Positions 21,308-32,520 of a stretch of DNA of 64,000 bases are shown in pieces. The notes beneath the pieces are model-generated. The model saw only the letters and a list, made by a program, of their open reading frames with translations. It was not told the DNA's origin and searched no databases. The stretch covers positions 172,481,919-172,545,918 of the forward strand of contig NC_133335.1 in the NCBI RefSeq assembly GCF_042186555.1, written 5' to 3'. This DNA is from Aquarana catesbeiana. Its lineage: Eukaryota; Chordata; Amphibia; Anura; Ranidae. How positions within the stretch are numbered: the stretch's first letter is position 1; every line of letters starts with the position of its first letter. The position numbers were made by a program, and so were the translations under genes.

Positions 21308-24300
21308 TTATTCGGTTACATCAGCATCAGGTGCTTGGTAGCTGGTGGTGATCCAAGACTCATTCATTTTTATGAAGGTCAGCCGATCGACCGAGTCGGT
21401 GGACAGACGCACCCTGTGATCGGTTACCACGCCTCCAGCAGCACTGAATGTGCGTTCCGAAAGAACGCTGGATGCAGGACAGGCCAGTAGCTCAATTGCA
21501 TACTGTGCAAGCTCTGGCCAGTGATCCATCCTCAAGACCCAGTAACCCAGAGGATTTTCGGTGGGAAAGGTGTCCAAGTCTGATCTTGCCCCTAGGTATT
21601 CCTGCACCATGTAAAACAGACGCTGGCGATGGTTGCTGGAACCGATCATACCTTGGGGCTGCGGACCAAAAAATTGTCTGAACGCATCGGTCAGACGGCC
21701 ACCTTCTCCACCGCTCCTTCTTTGACTGACCGAAGCCTCAGCAACACGTTGTCCAGAAACAGGAGTTTGTAACCTCCCAGTCTCTGGGAACGCATTGCAC
21801 AGACCTTTCTGCAAGGCCTCCCGAAGATGTTTCATCCTCTGCTCCCTCTGCGATGGCAAGATAAGGTCCGCAACCTTACCCTTGTAACGTGGATCAAGGA
21901 GGGTTGCCAGCCAGTATTGGTCCTTCTCCTTGATACCACGAATACGAGGATCCTTACGCAGGCTTTGCAGGATCAGGGAGGCCATGCAGCGTAGGTTTGC
22001 TGAGGCATTCGGTCCGGAGTCCTCTGGGTCACTAAGAACGACATGGTCCGCAGCCACCTCCTCCCAGCCACGTACAAGTCCATGTGTTTCTTGGGACTGA
22101 TCCCTTAAAGACTGCTGCTGATGCTGAGTGCCAGGCTCCACCTCCATACTGACACAATCTTCCTCCTCCTCCTCTTCCTCCTCGTCCTCTTCCTGTGTGA
22201 TCGGCGGGCACGCAGGAACACTGTCTGGATAAAGGGGGCCTTGAGAGCTAAGGAAGTCCTCCTCTTCCTGCCTCTGTTCTGCCTCAAGTGCCCTGTCCAT
22301 TATTCCACGCAGCGTGTGCTCCAACAGGTGGACAAGGGGGACAGTGTCACTGATGCATGCACTGTCACTGCTCACCATCCTCGTGGCCTCCTCGAATGGT
22401 GACAGGACAGTGCATGCATCCCTGATCATGGCCCACTGGCGTGGGGAAAAAAAGCCAAGCTCCCCTGACCCTGTCCTGGTGCCATAGTCGCACAGGTACT
22501 CATTGATGGCCCTCTGCTGCGTGTGCAGCCGCTGCAGCATGGCCAACGTTGAGTTCCACCTGGTGGGCATGTCACAGATTAGGCGGTTCTTGGGCAGGTT
22601 AAACTCCTTTTGGAGGTCCGTCAGCCGAGCACTGGCATTATATGACCGGCGGAAATGCACACAGACTTTCCTGGCCTGCCTCAGGACATCCTGTAAGCCC
22701 GGGTACCTGCCCAAGAACCGCTGCACCACCAAGTTAAGGACGTGAGCCAAACAGGGCACATGGGTCATTTGTCCCTGTCGGAGGGCAGAGAGGAGGTTGG
22801 TGCCATTGTCGCAAACCACCATTCCTGCCTTAAGTTGGCGTGGCGTCAACCACCTCTGAACCTGCCCCTGCAGAGCTGACAAAACCTCTGCCCCAGTGTG
22901 GCTTCTGTCCCCCAAGCACACCAGCTCAAGCACCGCATGGCATCTTTTGGCCTGCGTACTTGCGTAGCCCCTTGAACGCCTACGGAGCACCGCTGGTTCC
23001 GAGGAAGAGGCCATGGAGGAAGAAGAAGAGGAGGGGGTGGAGGAGAGAGGTGTGTCACAATCAGCATTTTGGAGGCGTGGTGGCGGAACAACCTCCAACA
23101 CTACTGCACCTTGTCCTGCATCCTTCCCAGCTGCCAGCAGAGTCACCCAATGCGCCGTGAAACTTAGGTAACGTCCCTGTCCATGCCTGCTGGACCATGA
23201 GTCAGCGGTAATATGCACCTTACCGCTGACCGCCCTGTCCAGCGAGGCATGGACATTGCCTTCCACATGCCGGTAGAGAGCCGGAATCGCCTTCCGTGAG
23301 AAAAAGTGGCGTTTGGGTACCTGCCACTGAGGAACCGCACATTCCACAAACTCACGGAAGGGGGCAGAGTCTACCAACTGAAAAGGCAGCAGTTGAAGTG
23401 CTAGCAATTTTGCCAAGCTAGCATTCAACCGCTGGGCATGTGGATGGCTGGGAGCAAACTTCTTTCGGCGGTGCAGCAGCTGGGGCAGGGAAATTTGCCT
23501 GGTACAATCTGACGTCGGTGTACCAAAAGCAGATTGCCCACAAGTACTTGGCTGTGACACACCTAATTCTACACCTTCATTCCTCTCACTGCAGGTCTCA
23601 GAGAGGACTGAAGGTCTAGTGGGGTTGGAAATCTCAGCTGATGAGGAGCAAGGAGAGATCCTCTTTGTTCTTTGGTGTGGGTCTTTTAGATACGCTTGCC
23701 AACGAACTGCATGGCAGGTCAACATATGTCTGGTCAAGCATGTGGTACCCAAGCGGGAGATGTTTTGGCCACGCGAGATACGCTTGAGACATATGTTGCA
23801 AATAGCAGCGGTGCGATCTGATGCACTCGTCTCAAAAAAGGCCCACACCAAAGAACTTTTTGAATAACGCGCAGAGACTGCAGCGCCCTGCACATGTGGA
23901 GCTTTGGGGTGTGATGCAGTCAATGTGCTGCCCTTAGGCTGGCCCCTGGAGGGCATCCTGCCTCGTTGGTGATGTGCCGCCGCCTCCTCCTCCTCCTCCT
24001 CCTCCTCCTCCTCCTCTCTCCTATCAGGCACCCACGTTGAGTCAGTGACCTCATCATCCCCTCCCTCCTCATCACTGGAGCAAACCTGGCAGTATGCTGC
24101 AGCAGGGGGAGCATGACTGCCAGATTGCTGTCCTTCTTGGGCACCCCCTCTGTCCGTGCTCATGTTACTGCCTTCATCGAGCTCAGTATCGTCATCAGAG
24201 CCTTCCAAACGCTGGGCATCCTCCTGGAGCATGTACCCAACACTGTGGTCAAACAGTTCGAGGGAATCCTCATGAGGACATGGTGGAGCTAGGGAAGGAG

Positions 24301-24592
24301 TCACTGATGACATTGAGCTGAGGGAAGAGGCCGCTGCTTTGCCAGACAAAGCACCCTGGGCATGGGTGAGAGAGGATGAGGAGGATGAGGACGGCTTGGT
24401 CATCCACTCGACCAAGTCTTCCGCATGTTGCGGCTCAACACGGCCAGCTGCCGAAAAAAAGGCCAAGCGTGTCCCATGGCCACGTGCTGATGAGGATGCA
24501 CCGTCTCCACGACCAGCACTAGACACAGAGCCTGCTTGCCCTCTCTTATTGGCTTGTGACTGTCTGCCTCTCCTTCTTGGCCTTCCAGACAT
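21308..24592 (-). CDS. hAT transposase with BED zinc finger (copy B)
   Basis: A 1094-residue transposase with the same domain order as copy A. Start is at MSGRPRRRG (codon 24590-24592); the 13 codons above it in the frame are not shared with A. The BED finger (ICNICLKRI and TRHMLTCH), HITADSW, VVCDNGTN, MPTRWNSTL and the C-terminal LLACPASSVLSERTFSAAGG dimerisation motif are unchanged. By eye it differs from A by about twenty substitutions, two poly-Glu length changes and one single-residue indel, about 98% identity. Almost all changes fall in the N-terminal and acidic linker regions rather than in the catalytic or finger motifs. No frameshift or stop. Two intact copies this similar argue for recent common origin. 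Confidence 0.93.
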   Translation of the reverse strand: MSGRPRRRGRQSQANKRGQAGSVSSAGRGDGASSSARGHGTRLAFFSAAGRVEPQHAEDLVEWMTKPSSSSSSSLTHAQGALSGKAAASSLSSMSSVTPSLAPPCPHEDSLELFDHSVGYMLQEDAQRLEGSDDDTELDEGSNMSTDRGGAQEGQQSGSHAPPAAAYCQVCSSDEEGGDDEVTDSTWVPDRREEEEEEEEEEEAAAHHQRGRMPSRGQPKGSTLTASHPKAPHVQGAAVSARYSKSSLVWAFFETSASDRTAAICNICLKRISRGQNISRLGTTCLTRHMLTCHAVRWQAYLKDPHQRTKRISPCSSSAEISNPTRPSVLSETCSERNEGVELGVSQPSTCGQSAFGTPTSDCTRQISLPQLLHRRKKFAPSHPHAQRLNASLAKLLALQLLPFQLVDSAPFREFVECAVPQWQVPKRHFFSRKAIPALYRHVEGNVHASLDRAVSGKVHITADSWSSRHGQGRYLSFTAHWVTLLAAGKDAGQGAVVLEVVPPPRLQNADCDTPLSSTPSSSSSSMASSSEPAVLRRRSRGYASTQAKRCHAVLELVCLGDRSHTGAEVLSALQGQVQRWLTPRQLKAGMVVCDNGTNLLSALRQGQMTHVPCLAHVLNLVVQRFLGRYPGLQDVLRQARKVCVHFRRSYNASARLTDLQKEFNLPKNRLICDMPTRWNSTLAMLQRLHTQQRAINEYLCDYGTRTGSGELGFFSPRQWAMIRDACTVLSPFEEATRMVSSDSACISDTVPLVHLLEHTLRGIMDRALEAEQRQEEEDFLSSQGPLYPDSVPACPPITQEEDEEEEEEEEDCVSMEVEPGTQHQQQSLRDQSQETHGLVRGWEEVAADHVVLSDPEDSGPNASANLRCMASLILQSLRKDPRIRGIKEKDQYWLATLLDPRYKGKVADLILPSQREQRMKHLREALQKGLCNAFPETGRLQTPVSGQRVAEASVSQRRSGGEGGRLTDAFRQFFGPQPQGMIGSSNHRQRLFYMVQEYLGARSDLDTFPTENPLGYWVLRMDHWPELAQYAIELLACPASSVLSERTFSAAGGVVTDHRVRLSTDSVDRLTFIKMNESWITTSYQAPDADVTE

Positions 24593-24625
24593 ACTAATGG
24601 CCTGTAGCTGCACTAAGCTGGGATA

Positions 24626-26187
24626 GAACACCTGTAATTTTCTTCAAGTAGCTTTATATACTGTAACCAGACAAGCCTGCCTGTCAGTAGGAAGATAACA
24701 GGAACGGATCTAGCTGAACACTGTGAGCAGGACGCACTGTACTAAATGTAAATAGTCTAGCTGCCTGACCGTGGTACTAATAGGATCAAATAGAACACCT
24801 GTAATTTTCTTCAGGTAGCTTTATATACTGTAACCAGACAAGCCTGCCTGTCAGTAGGAAGATAACAGGAACGGATCTAGCTGTACACTGTGAGCAGGAC
24901 GCACTGTACTAAATGTAAATAGTCTAGCTGCCTGACCGTGGTACTAATAGGATCAAATAGAACACCTGTAATTTTCTTCAGGTAGCTTTATATACTGTAA
25001 CCAGACAAGCCTGCCTGTCAGTAGGAAGATAACAGGAACGGATCTAGCTGAACACTGTGAGCAGGACGCACTGTACTAAATGTAAATAGTCTAGCTGCCT
25101 GACCGTGGTACTAATAGGATCAAATAGAACACCTGTAATTTTCTTCAGGTAGCTTTATATACTGTAACCAGACAAGCCTGCCTGTCAGTAGGAAGATAAC
25201 AGGAACGGATCTAGCTGAACACTGTGAGCAGGACGCACTGTACTAAATGTAAATAGTCTAGCTGCCTGACCGTGGTACTAATAGGATCAAATAGAACACC
25301 TGTAATTTTCTTCAGGTAGCTTTATATACTGTAACCAGACAAGCCTGCCTGTCAGTAGGAAGATAACAGGAACGGATCTAGCTGTACACTGTGAGCAGGA
25401 CGCACTGTACTAAATGTAAATAGTCTAGCTGCCTGACCGTGGTACTAATAGGATCAAATAGAACACCTGTAATTTTCTTCAGGTAGCTTTATATACTGTA
25501 ACCAGACAAGCCTGCCTGTCAGTAGGAAGATAACAGGAACGGATCTAGCTGAACACTGTGAGCAGGACGCACTGTACTAAATGTAAATAGTCTAGGTGCC
25601 TGACCGTGGTACTAATAGGATCAAATAGAACACCTGTAATTTTCTTCAGGTAGCTTTATATACTGTAACCAGACAAGCCTGCCTGTCAGTAGGAAGATAA
25701 CAGGAACGGATCTAGCTGAACACTGTGAGCAGGACGCACTGTACTAAATGTAAATAGTCTAGCTGCCTGACCGTGGTACTAATAGGATCAAATAGAACAC
25801 CTGTAATTTTCTTCAGGTAGCTTTATATACTGTAACCAGACAAGCCTGCCTGTCAGTAGGAAGATAACAGGAACGGATCTAGCTGAACACTGTGAGCAGG
25901 ACGCACTGTACTAAATGTAAATAGTCTAGCTGCCTGACCGTGGTACTAATAGGATCAAATAGAACACCTGTAATTTTCTTCAGGTAGCTTTATATACTGT
26001 AACCAGACAAGCCTGCCTGTCAGTAGGAAGATAACAGGAACGGATCTAGCTGAACACTGTGAGCAGGACGCACTGTACTAAATGTAAATAGTCTAGCTGC
26101 CTGACCGTGGTACTAATAGGATCAAATAGAACACCTGTAATTTTCTTCAGGTAGCTTTATATACTGTAACCAGACAAGCCTGCCTGT
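24626..26187. repeat. 167-bp tandem array upstream of transposase B
   Basis: About nine full units at exact 167-bp spacing (24626, 24793, 24960, 25127 and on). Each contains GAACACCTGTAATTTTCTTC, then CTTTATATACTGTAACCAGA, then GAACGGATCTAGCTG, then GTGAGCAGGACGCACTG. Units are nearly identical. Copy C has about 3.5 of them. Confidence 0.92.
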
Positions 26188-26500
26188 CAGTAGGAATTTA
26201 ACAGGAACGGATCTAGCTGAACACTGTGAGCAGGACGCACTGCACTAAATGTAAATAGTCTAGAAGATAACAGGAACGGATCTAGCTGAACACTGTGAGC
26301 AGGACGCACTGCACTAAATGTAAATAGTCTAGAAGATAACAGGAACGGATCTAGCTGAACACTGTGAGCAGGACGCACTGCACTAAATGTAAATAGCAGG
26401 AACGGATCTAGCTGAACACTGTGAGCAGGACGCACTGCATTAAATGTAAATAGTCTAGATAGAAGATAACAGGAACGGATCTAGCTAAACTGAATACAGT
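26188..26500. repeat. Short-unit tail of the promoter-side array in copy B
   Basis: Four shortened units of about 60-68 bp carrying only ACAGGAACGGATCTAGCTG to AAATGTAAATAGTC. They arise from the 167-bp unit by loss of its other half and run up to the (TA)n near 26502. Confidence 0.85.
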
Positions 26501-26983
26501 GTATATATATATATATGCAACACCTGGGATGCATATATATACACAATACACTGTAAGTGCAGCTAACTGACTGACTGTTCTGCCTAATCTATCTAACTCA
26601 AATCAAATGACACTGTCTCTCTCTCTCTCTATCTCTCAGCACACCGGAACACACACTACACAGGGCCGCCGTGCAGGCGGCCTTATATAGTGTGGGGTGT
26701 GTACTAAATCCCCTGAGCCATAATTGGCCAAAGCCACCCTGGCTTTGGCCAATTACAGCTCTCTCTACTGACGGCGCTGTGATTGGCCAAGCATGCGGGT
26801 CATAGTGCATGCTTGGCCAATCATCAGCCAGCAATGCACTGCGATGCCGCAGTGAATTATGGGCCGTGACGCGCCACACGAATTTAGCGCGAACGGCCCA
26901 TAACGTTCGCAATTCGGCGAACGATCGAACAGCCGATGTTCGAGTCGAACATGGGTTCGACTCGAACACGAAGCTCATCCCTA

Positions 26984-29361
26984 CCCAGGACACCCTGAAC
27001 GCACCTATCTATGAGCAGGAGGTCGCCCAAGCTATCAAATCTCTTAAGCCGTCCAAGGCCCTGGGCCCGGATGGCTTCCCCGGTCTGTATTACAAAACAT
27101 TTGCAACCTTACTCACGCCCTACCTGACCTCTTATTTCAACTCGTGGCGTGACGGCGCACGGCCCTCACCAGACTCACTTGAGGCTCACATTTCTATGAT
27201 CCCCAAGTCATCTGAGGAGGCCACTGACCCATAATTTTTTCGTCCTATTTCTCTGTTGAATGTTAACCTGATGGTTTTGGGGTAAATTGTAAGCACACGG
27301 GTCAAAAAAATACCTTCAGGTCCTCATTCACAGGGACCAGGTGGGTTTTGTGCCTGGTCGTCAAGCAGGAGATAACGTTCGCAAAGTAATCCACCTTCTC
27401 CATATCCTCTGCCAGTGTAAAATCCCAGGCTTTTTGCTCTCCTTGGACATTTATAAAGCGTTCGATTTGCTTTCTTGGGACTACCTCCAATATGTTCTGA
27501 CTCGGTGGGGATTTGGGACACACTTCCTATGGTAAATCCAAGCCCTCTATCCTCACCGTCAGCATCCGTAAAATATGCAGGCTTCTTCTCTGACACATTT
27601 CCTAAATTTCGGGGTACTAGGCAGGGCTGCCCCCTGTCCCTGGCGCTTTTTATCTTGGCGCTGGAGCCATTGGCGATCAGGGCCAACGTCGACATTTCGG
27701 GAGTCCCTTATGCTGGAGCCCAGTATAAGAGAAATTTTTTTGCAGATGATGCGCTTTTGATCCAGTCAAACCCACTCATCTCCCTTCCCAACCTGCAACT
27801 CCTCCAAAACCACAGCGCTGAACGTCAACCTCCCTACGGATGTGGTGCAGCATCTTAAAGAACATTTCCCGTATCGTTGGGCATCTCACTCAATTGAAAA
27901 ATTTAGCCATCAAACTAACACCTTCCTACTCTTCTTTGTTCTCCGACAATTACTACCCCTTGTTGCATGCCTTGACCACTCTCATGCATTCATGGCAATT
28001 TCCTACCCTTTCATGGATAGGAAGGATCTCTGAAGTTAAAATGACGATCCTGCCCAAAGTTCTCTATTACTTTCGCACTCTGCCGGTTAGAGTGCTCTCT
28101 TTCTTTCTCCGACTTTTCCCGAATAGGATTCTCCAATTTATTTGGGTGCATAAACGCTCTAGAGTCCCTAGACTTACTCTTTATACCCATAGACTACAAG
28201 GATGCCTGGAGGTCCCCATTGTCTCCAAGTACTATACAGCGGTGCAGATTTCTCCCGCTGACTATTCTCCACACGACCACAGATGTTCCTCTGTGGGTGT
28301 TACTTGAATTGCCCAACTGTGACTCATCCTCGCTCCAAGCCCTTCTCTCATAAATTGCGTCCCCCCTCTCTGAGCCCCGTGCTGCTGCATGGTCTGTAGG
28401 TTTGGGACTCAGTTCGCTACTCTGGTAATTTGATGTCCTTCTTTTTACCAGTACTCCCCATCACTCACAATCCTCTTTTCCCCCCAGGCCTTGAGGAGCC
28501 TCAGGCATTCACTTGGTGGCTTTCTCATGGCTACCCACGGGTTCAAAACTTTCTTTTCTCCTGCTCCTTTCTTTCCTGGGAGACCATCTCATCTGAGAAA
28601 CACACAACGCACCGGCTAGAGAGCATTATCGCTTCCTTTAAATAAAACACTGGATTACTGCCTTGCGACGCACGTCCACTTATCCATTTCAAAAGACCTT
28701 TTTTGAACATGCATGTCAACATTCCCCTGGGTCCCCCAGCCTCATTTCGGCTATCTATACATCTTTGAATGGACGCTCATCATCAGCACCCCTCTTTTAT
28801 ATGGCTCAATGGGAGAGGGACCTCCAGGCCCCCATAGACCTGGAAGACTGGTGTAAGGCCTGGAAAATGGTGGCCAAATGCTCATTTAATACAAACACCC
28901 TAGAAGCAGCATATAAGGTCCTATTCTGATGGTACTGGGTCCCGGCCCGCACAGCTCAAAACTTCCCGGGAAGTACTGATAGATGTTTCCACAACTGTGG
29001 ACAGTGGGATGATGTCACACACCCCTGGCATTCCTGCCCACGACTGTGGGTTTCTGATCTGGGGTTTTTGGCTTACTGCAGATACTTTTTCATCTAACAG
29101 TCCGAAGGGACGCTAAGCTAGCCCTATTACATTGTCCAATACCTGGATTGTTTGCACCACAGCAGAAGCTGGCCACTTACCTCTTTATAGCGGCTAAACG
29201 AACTATAGCTCAAGCCTGGAAGACCCAACGAGTAGCTTTCCAAGGGGTGAGGACACGCATGACTGCTATGTTACTTCAGGAACGAATGTCCAGTATCATG
29301 AATGACTCACATGCCAAATTTCTCCAAATTTTGGAAACATGGATCTCTTATGAGTTCCCCA
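26984..29361 (+). pseudogene. L1-like LINE ORF2, 5'-truncated and degenerate
   Basis: Remnant of an L1-clade ORF2 reverse transcriptase, which copies its RNA into the genome. The fingers segment KSLKPSKALGPDGFPGLYYK is at about 27035-27095. The DIYKAFDLLSWDYL segment is near 27450, GTRQGCPLSLALFILALEPL near 27615-27675, and the catalytic FFADDALLIQSNP near 27735. Downstream come thumb and C-terminal pieces (SWIGRISEVKMTILPKVLYY near 28010, and FHNCGQWDDVTHPWHSCP near 28990). Stops and shifts break the frame many times. The endonuclease half is missing. It resumes after the hAT at 30558. Family is firm; it is dead. Confidence 0.88.
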
Positions 29362-30549
29362 TAGACATGTGCATACGTTTTCGTCCGAATGCATTTTCGT
29401 CCGAATTTCAGGTATTTTCGTTATCGTTTTAACAAACGATAATGAAAGTGCAGAATCCGAAAAACGAAAGATCCGACATAAACAAATGCTTTCATTTCGT
29501 TTTCGTTGCTACAACAGTTCGATATAGATAGGAGATTCGACATAATGATGACAATAACAATCTGTGTCCATCAAACCTGTGGTCGAATGTGCCTAACCTT
29601 AACTCTATTAGTCCAAGATTATTCTACATAGAGAGAAAAGATTCGACGTAGAGAGAAAAGATTCGACGTAGAGAGAAAAGATTCGACGTAGGGGAGAAAA
29701 GATAAATAAAAATAATGATGATGATGAATGTTATTGGCTGATTGTAACCAAAGAGGAGGAGCAGTAAAATATCTAGAACTAAGTACACACGTACTTTGGC
29801 TTATGGTGTCTGTTGAAAGTTCTAAGAATATTCGACGGAGCAGGTAAACTATATGGCGTTGTACAGTTTAGCTGCTCCGTCGAATCTTCTTTGAACATTC
29901 GACAGACACCATAAGCCTTCAATGACAGATTCGACCTTAAAGGGGGGGTCCACCTATCTATCGTTTTTTTTTTTTTTTAGTTCATTCACAAACTTTTCTT
30001 CTCAGCATTACATACTCACATATTGTGTGTAATATGTCCGCCTGTGTCAGATTTCATCGGAAAGAATAACTTATATTATTCACTGCAGGCGGTTTCCATC
30101 TTCATTGTGGGCATTTGAAGCCCACAAGCATTTATTTCCTGGATGTGGTGAATGCTGTGCTCCCAGTATTCACCGCTCGTTCCCGCACATGCTCAGTGGC
30201 ATCCTGGGAAGCCTAAAACTAGCTCCCAGGAGTCTGGGAGAAGCTAGAAACACGCCTACTCCCACGGGAGGAGAACCAGGAAGTGCAAAGAAGAATAGAA
30301 AAATAAAAGGTAATTACAGCGATTTAAATTTTTTTAAACAGCATGTCAGCATCTAGGCAAGGAAGAGAATACATACAGATATTGTTCAAAATTTGAGTGG
30401 AACCCCGCTTTAATTTGGATTTTCGGACGAATGCAATTTTTAACAAAAAACGAAATAAATAAAAACGAATTTCGGGAGTAACTAAATAAATTTATTTTTC
30501 GGACGAAAACGAAATCCCGAAACGAAATATTTCAGTGTGCACATGTCTA
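29362..30549. mobile_element. Non-autonomous hAT element (TAGACATGTGCA termini), copy 1
   Basis: Ends TAGACATGTGCA and TGCACATGTCTA, with 8-bp target copies GTTCCCCA at 29354-29361 and 30550-30557. It interrupts the L1. Inside are short runs of GATTCGACGTAGAGAGAAAA, an imperfect palindrome at about 29803-29925 (core GACGGAGCAG) and a nested TTAA MITE (29941-30409). No transposase. A second, 5'-truncated copy is at 56645-57484. Confidence 0.9.
29941..30409. mobile_element. TTAA MITE nested in the hAT
   Basis: Flanked by TTAA at 29937-29940 and 30410-30413, with ends AGGGGGGGTCCACC and GTGGAACCCCGCT that pair imperfectly. The second hAT copy has no insert at this place (near 57343), which confirms the borders. 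TTAA targeting suggests a piggyBac-like mover. Confidence 0.85.
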
Positions 30550-30557
30550 GTTCCCCA

Positions 30558-30975
30558 CACTTCAAGCATCCTGTTTGGGCCTTGTCTGACTCCCTCCTGT
30601 GAGGTTCCCGTGTCCGAGTCCTCCAGTTCCCTTTCCCCCCCTCTCCTATCTATGACCCCCTCTCTTTGCCTTTTTGTTCTTCTCGCTTTCTTTCTGGTTT
30701 CTCACTATCCTTGCTCCTACCATTGCCTCCTAGGGAGAGAGGTTGCTGGAGAAGAGCCTCCCCTTCGGCAACAAATTTGGGGACATGGCATTTTATGCAG
30801 TAGTCATTTTTTGATACCATCCCCTATTTTCACTATGTCATAGGATATTTGGGAACTATATTGATTATTGGTAATTTTTACACGTCTCTAGCCCCTGCGT
30901 GGGTGATCAACGAGCTTATTTATGATTCTCTTGTTTACCCAAAAACTCAATAAACATATTGAAACAGAAAAATCT
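30558..30975 (+). pseudogene. L1 3' end after hAT interruption
   Basis: Continues the L1 broken at 29361, with 3' untranslated sequence ending in CAATAAACATATTGAAACAG and a short A-rich tail. It has no protein-coding content of its own. Confidence 0.65.
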
Positions 30976-30990
30976 GCGTTTACTAATGCT

Positions 30991-31448
30991 TTAAAGTGGT
31001 GTTCCACCCAAAAAATAAAAAATACATGAAAATTCCTAAAAAAAATAAATAAAAAAAAACATTTGGAAATTTTTTTTAACTCACCTCTAAATGCCTGTTA
31101 CTAGGGGGTGACATCACTTCCCCCTCAGCACAGGAAGGGCTCAGCTCTGCTCCCTCCCTCTTGTCAATCACCTGGGACCCATTACAGGTCCCAGGTGACT
31201 GAGCGACCAATCACGGCGCGCGGCGCCGCTCGCGCATGCTCAGTGGGTGCCCGGCTGTGAAGCCACAGCCCAGCGCCCACAGTTGCAATGCCGGCGCCAC
31301 CGAACGGAGGGGGAGGTGAGCGGGGCTTCGATCCCCCACATCGCTGGACCCAGGGACAGGTAAATGTCCAATTAAAAGTCAGCAGCTGCAGTATTTGTAA
31401 CTACTGACTTTTAATTTTTTATTTTTTTTTCATGGGCCCTCCTCTTTA
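30991..31448. mobile_element. TTAA MITE (TTAAAGTGGTGTTCCACC)
   Basis: TTAA at 30991-30994 and 31445-31448. The left end AAGTGGTGTTCCACCC matches the style of the nested MITE at 29941. The inside is GC-rich around 31200-31330. Non-coding. Confidence 0.65.
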
Positions 31449-31837
31449 AGTTTATACTAATTCAGTTGGTCATTTTATATTTTGCTATTGTAATTAACCC
31501 CTTTGCACCCGCGTTATAGCCGAAACACGGCTACAGCGTGGATTCCAATTTCCGGGAGGCCGTCACTGGACTTCCTTCTGTTTACTTCTGCGATGTGCGC
31601 TCCCGTGGGCGTGCATCGGGGAAGTTTTGTGCTTGGACACAGCCAGTCACAGATCGCTGTAAACAGCCAATCACAGCGGCCATTTACAGCACGATCGCCG
31701 GTGCCAATGAGAGATGATCTCATATGTAAACATATGAGATCATCTCTCATCGCCGGCTCTCCCTCCTCATACAGAGACAGCGTGTGAGGAGGGAGAGCGA
31801 ACCGCTGCAGCATGAAAAAAAAAAAAGTGACGTCAGT

Positions 31838-32520
31838 GCCATCTGTCCCCACTGTCATCTGTCCCCACAGTCATCTGTCCCCACAGTCATCTGTCCCTAC
31901 TGTCATCTGTCCCCACTATCATCTGTCCCCACTGTCATCTGTCCCCACTGTCATCTGTCCCCACTGCCATCTGTTCCCAATGCCATCTGTCCCCAGTGCC
32001 ACATATAAGTGCCATCTGTCATCAGTGCCACATATTAGTGCCATATGTCATCAGTGCCACCTGTCAGTGTCACGTGCCATCTGTTATCAGTGTCACGTGT
32101 CATCAGTGCCACATATCAGTGCCATCTGTCATCAGTGTCACGTGTCATCAGTGCCACGTATTAGTGCCATCTGTCATCAGTGTCACGTGTCATCAGTGCC
32201 ACGTATTAGTGCCATCTGTCATCAGTGTCATGTGCCATCAGTGCCACGTATTAGTGCCATCTGTCATCAGTGCCACGTATTAGTGCCATCTGTCATCAGT
32301 GCCACGTATTAGTGCCATCTGTCATTAGTGCCACGTATTAGTGCCATCTGTCATCAGTGCCATCTGTCATCAGTGCCACGTGTCATCAGTGCTAAATATT
32401 AGTGCCATCTGTCAGTGCCACGTATTAGTGCCGTCTGTCATCAGTGCCACATCAGTGTCATCAGTGCCACGTATCAGTGCCATCTGTCATCAGTGCCGTG
32501 TCAGTGTCACGTGTCATTAT
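31838..32520. repeat. CATCTGTCCCCACTGT minisatellite
   Basis: Starts as 16-bp units (GTCCCCACTGTCATCT), then changes to mixed units of GTGCCATCTGTCATCA and GTGCCACGTATTA. The several long frames across it are repeat-coded and not genes. Confidence 0.88.

Larger units (their letters stand above)
19437..26983 (-). mobile_element. Autonomous hAT element, copy B
   Basis: A 7547-bp element with the same termini as copy A and a perfect 8-bp target duplication, CCCAGGAC (19429-19436 and 26984-26991). The transposase is intact on the minus strand (21308-24592). Differences from A include about two more 142-bp units, a clean 167-bp array of about nine units on the promoter side, and a segment of about 50 bp near 20250-20291 that A lacks. 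It inserted right at the 5' truncation point of an L1 copy. It appears to be a complete, potentially autonomous copy. Confidence 0.95.

Noticed and set aside
24626..26187. CRISPR-like regular array
   Set aside because: The 167-bp units are contiguous tandem repeats without unique spacers, inside a eukaryotic hAT element.
31812..32312. 166-codon Cys/His-rich frame resembling zinc-finger spacing
   Set aside because: The regular Cys-His pattern comes from the CATCTGTCCCCACTGT minisatellite; no linker or finger consensus.
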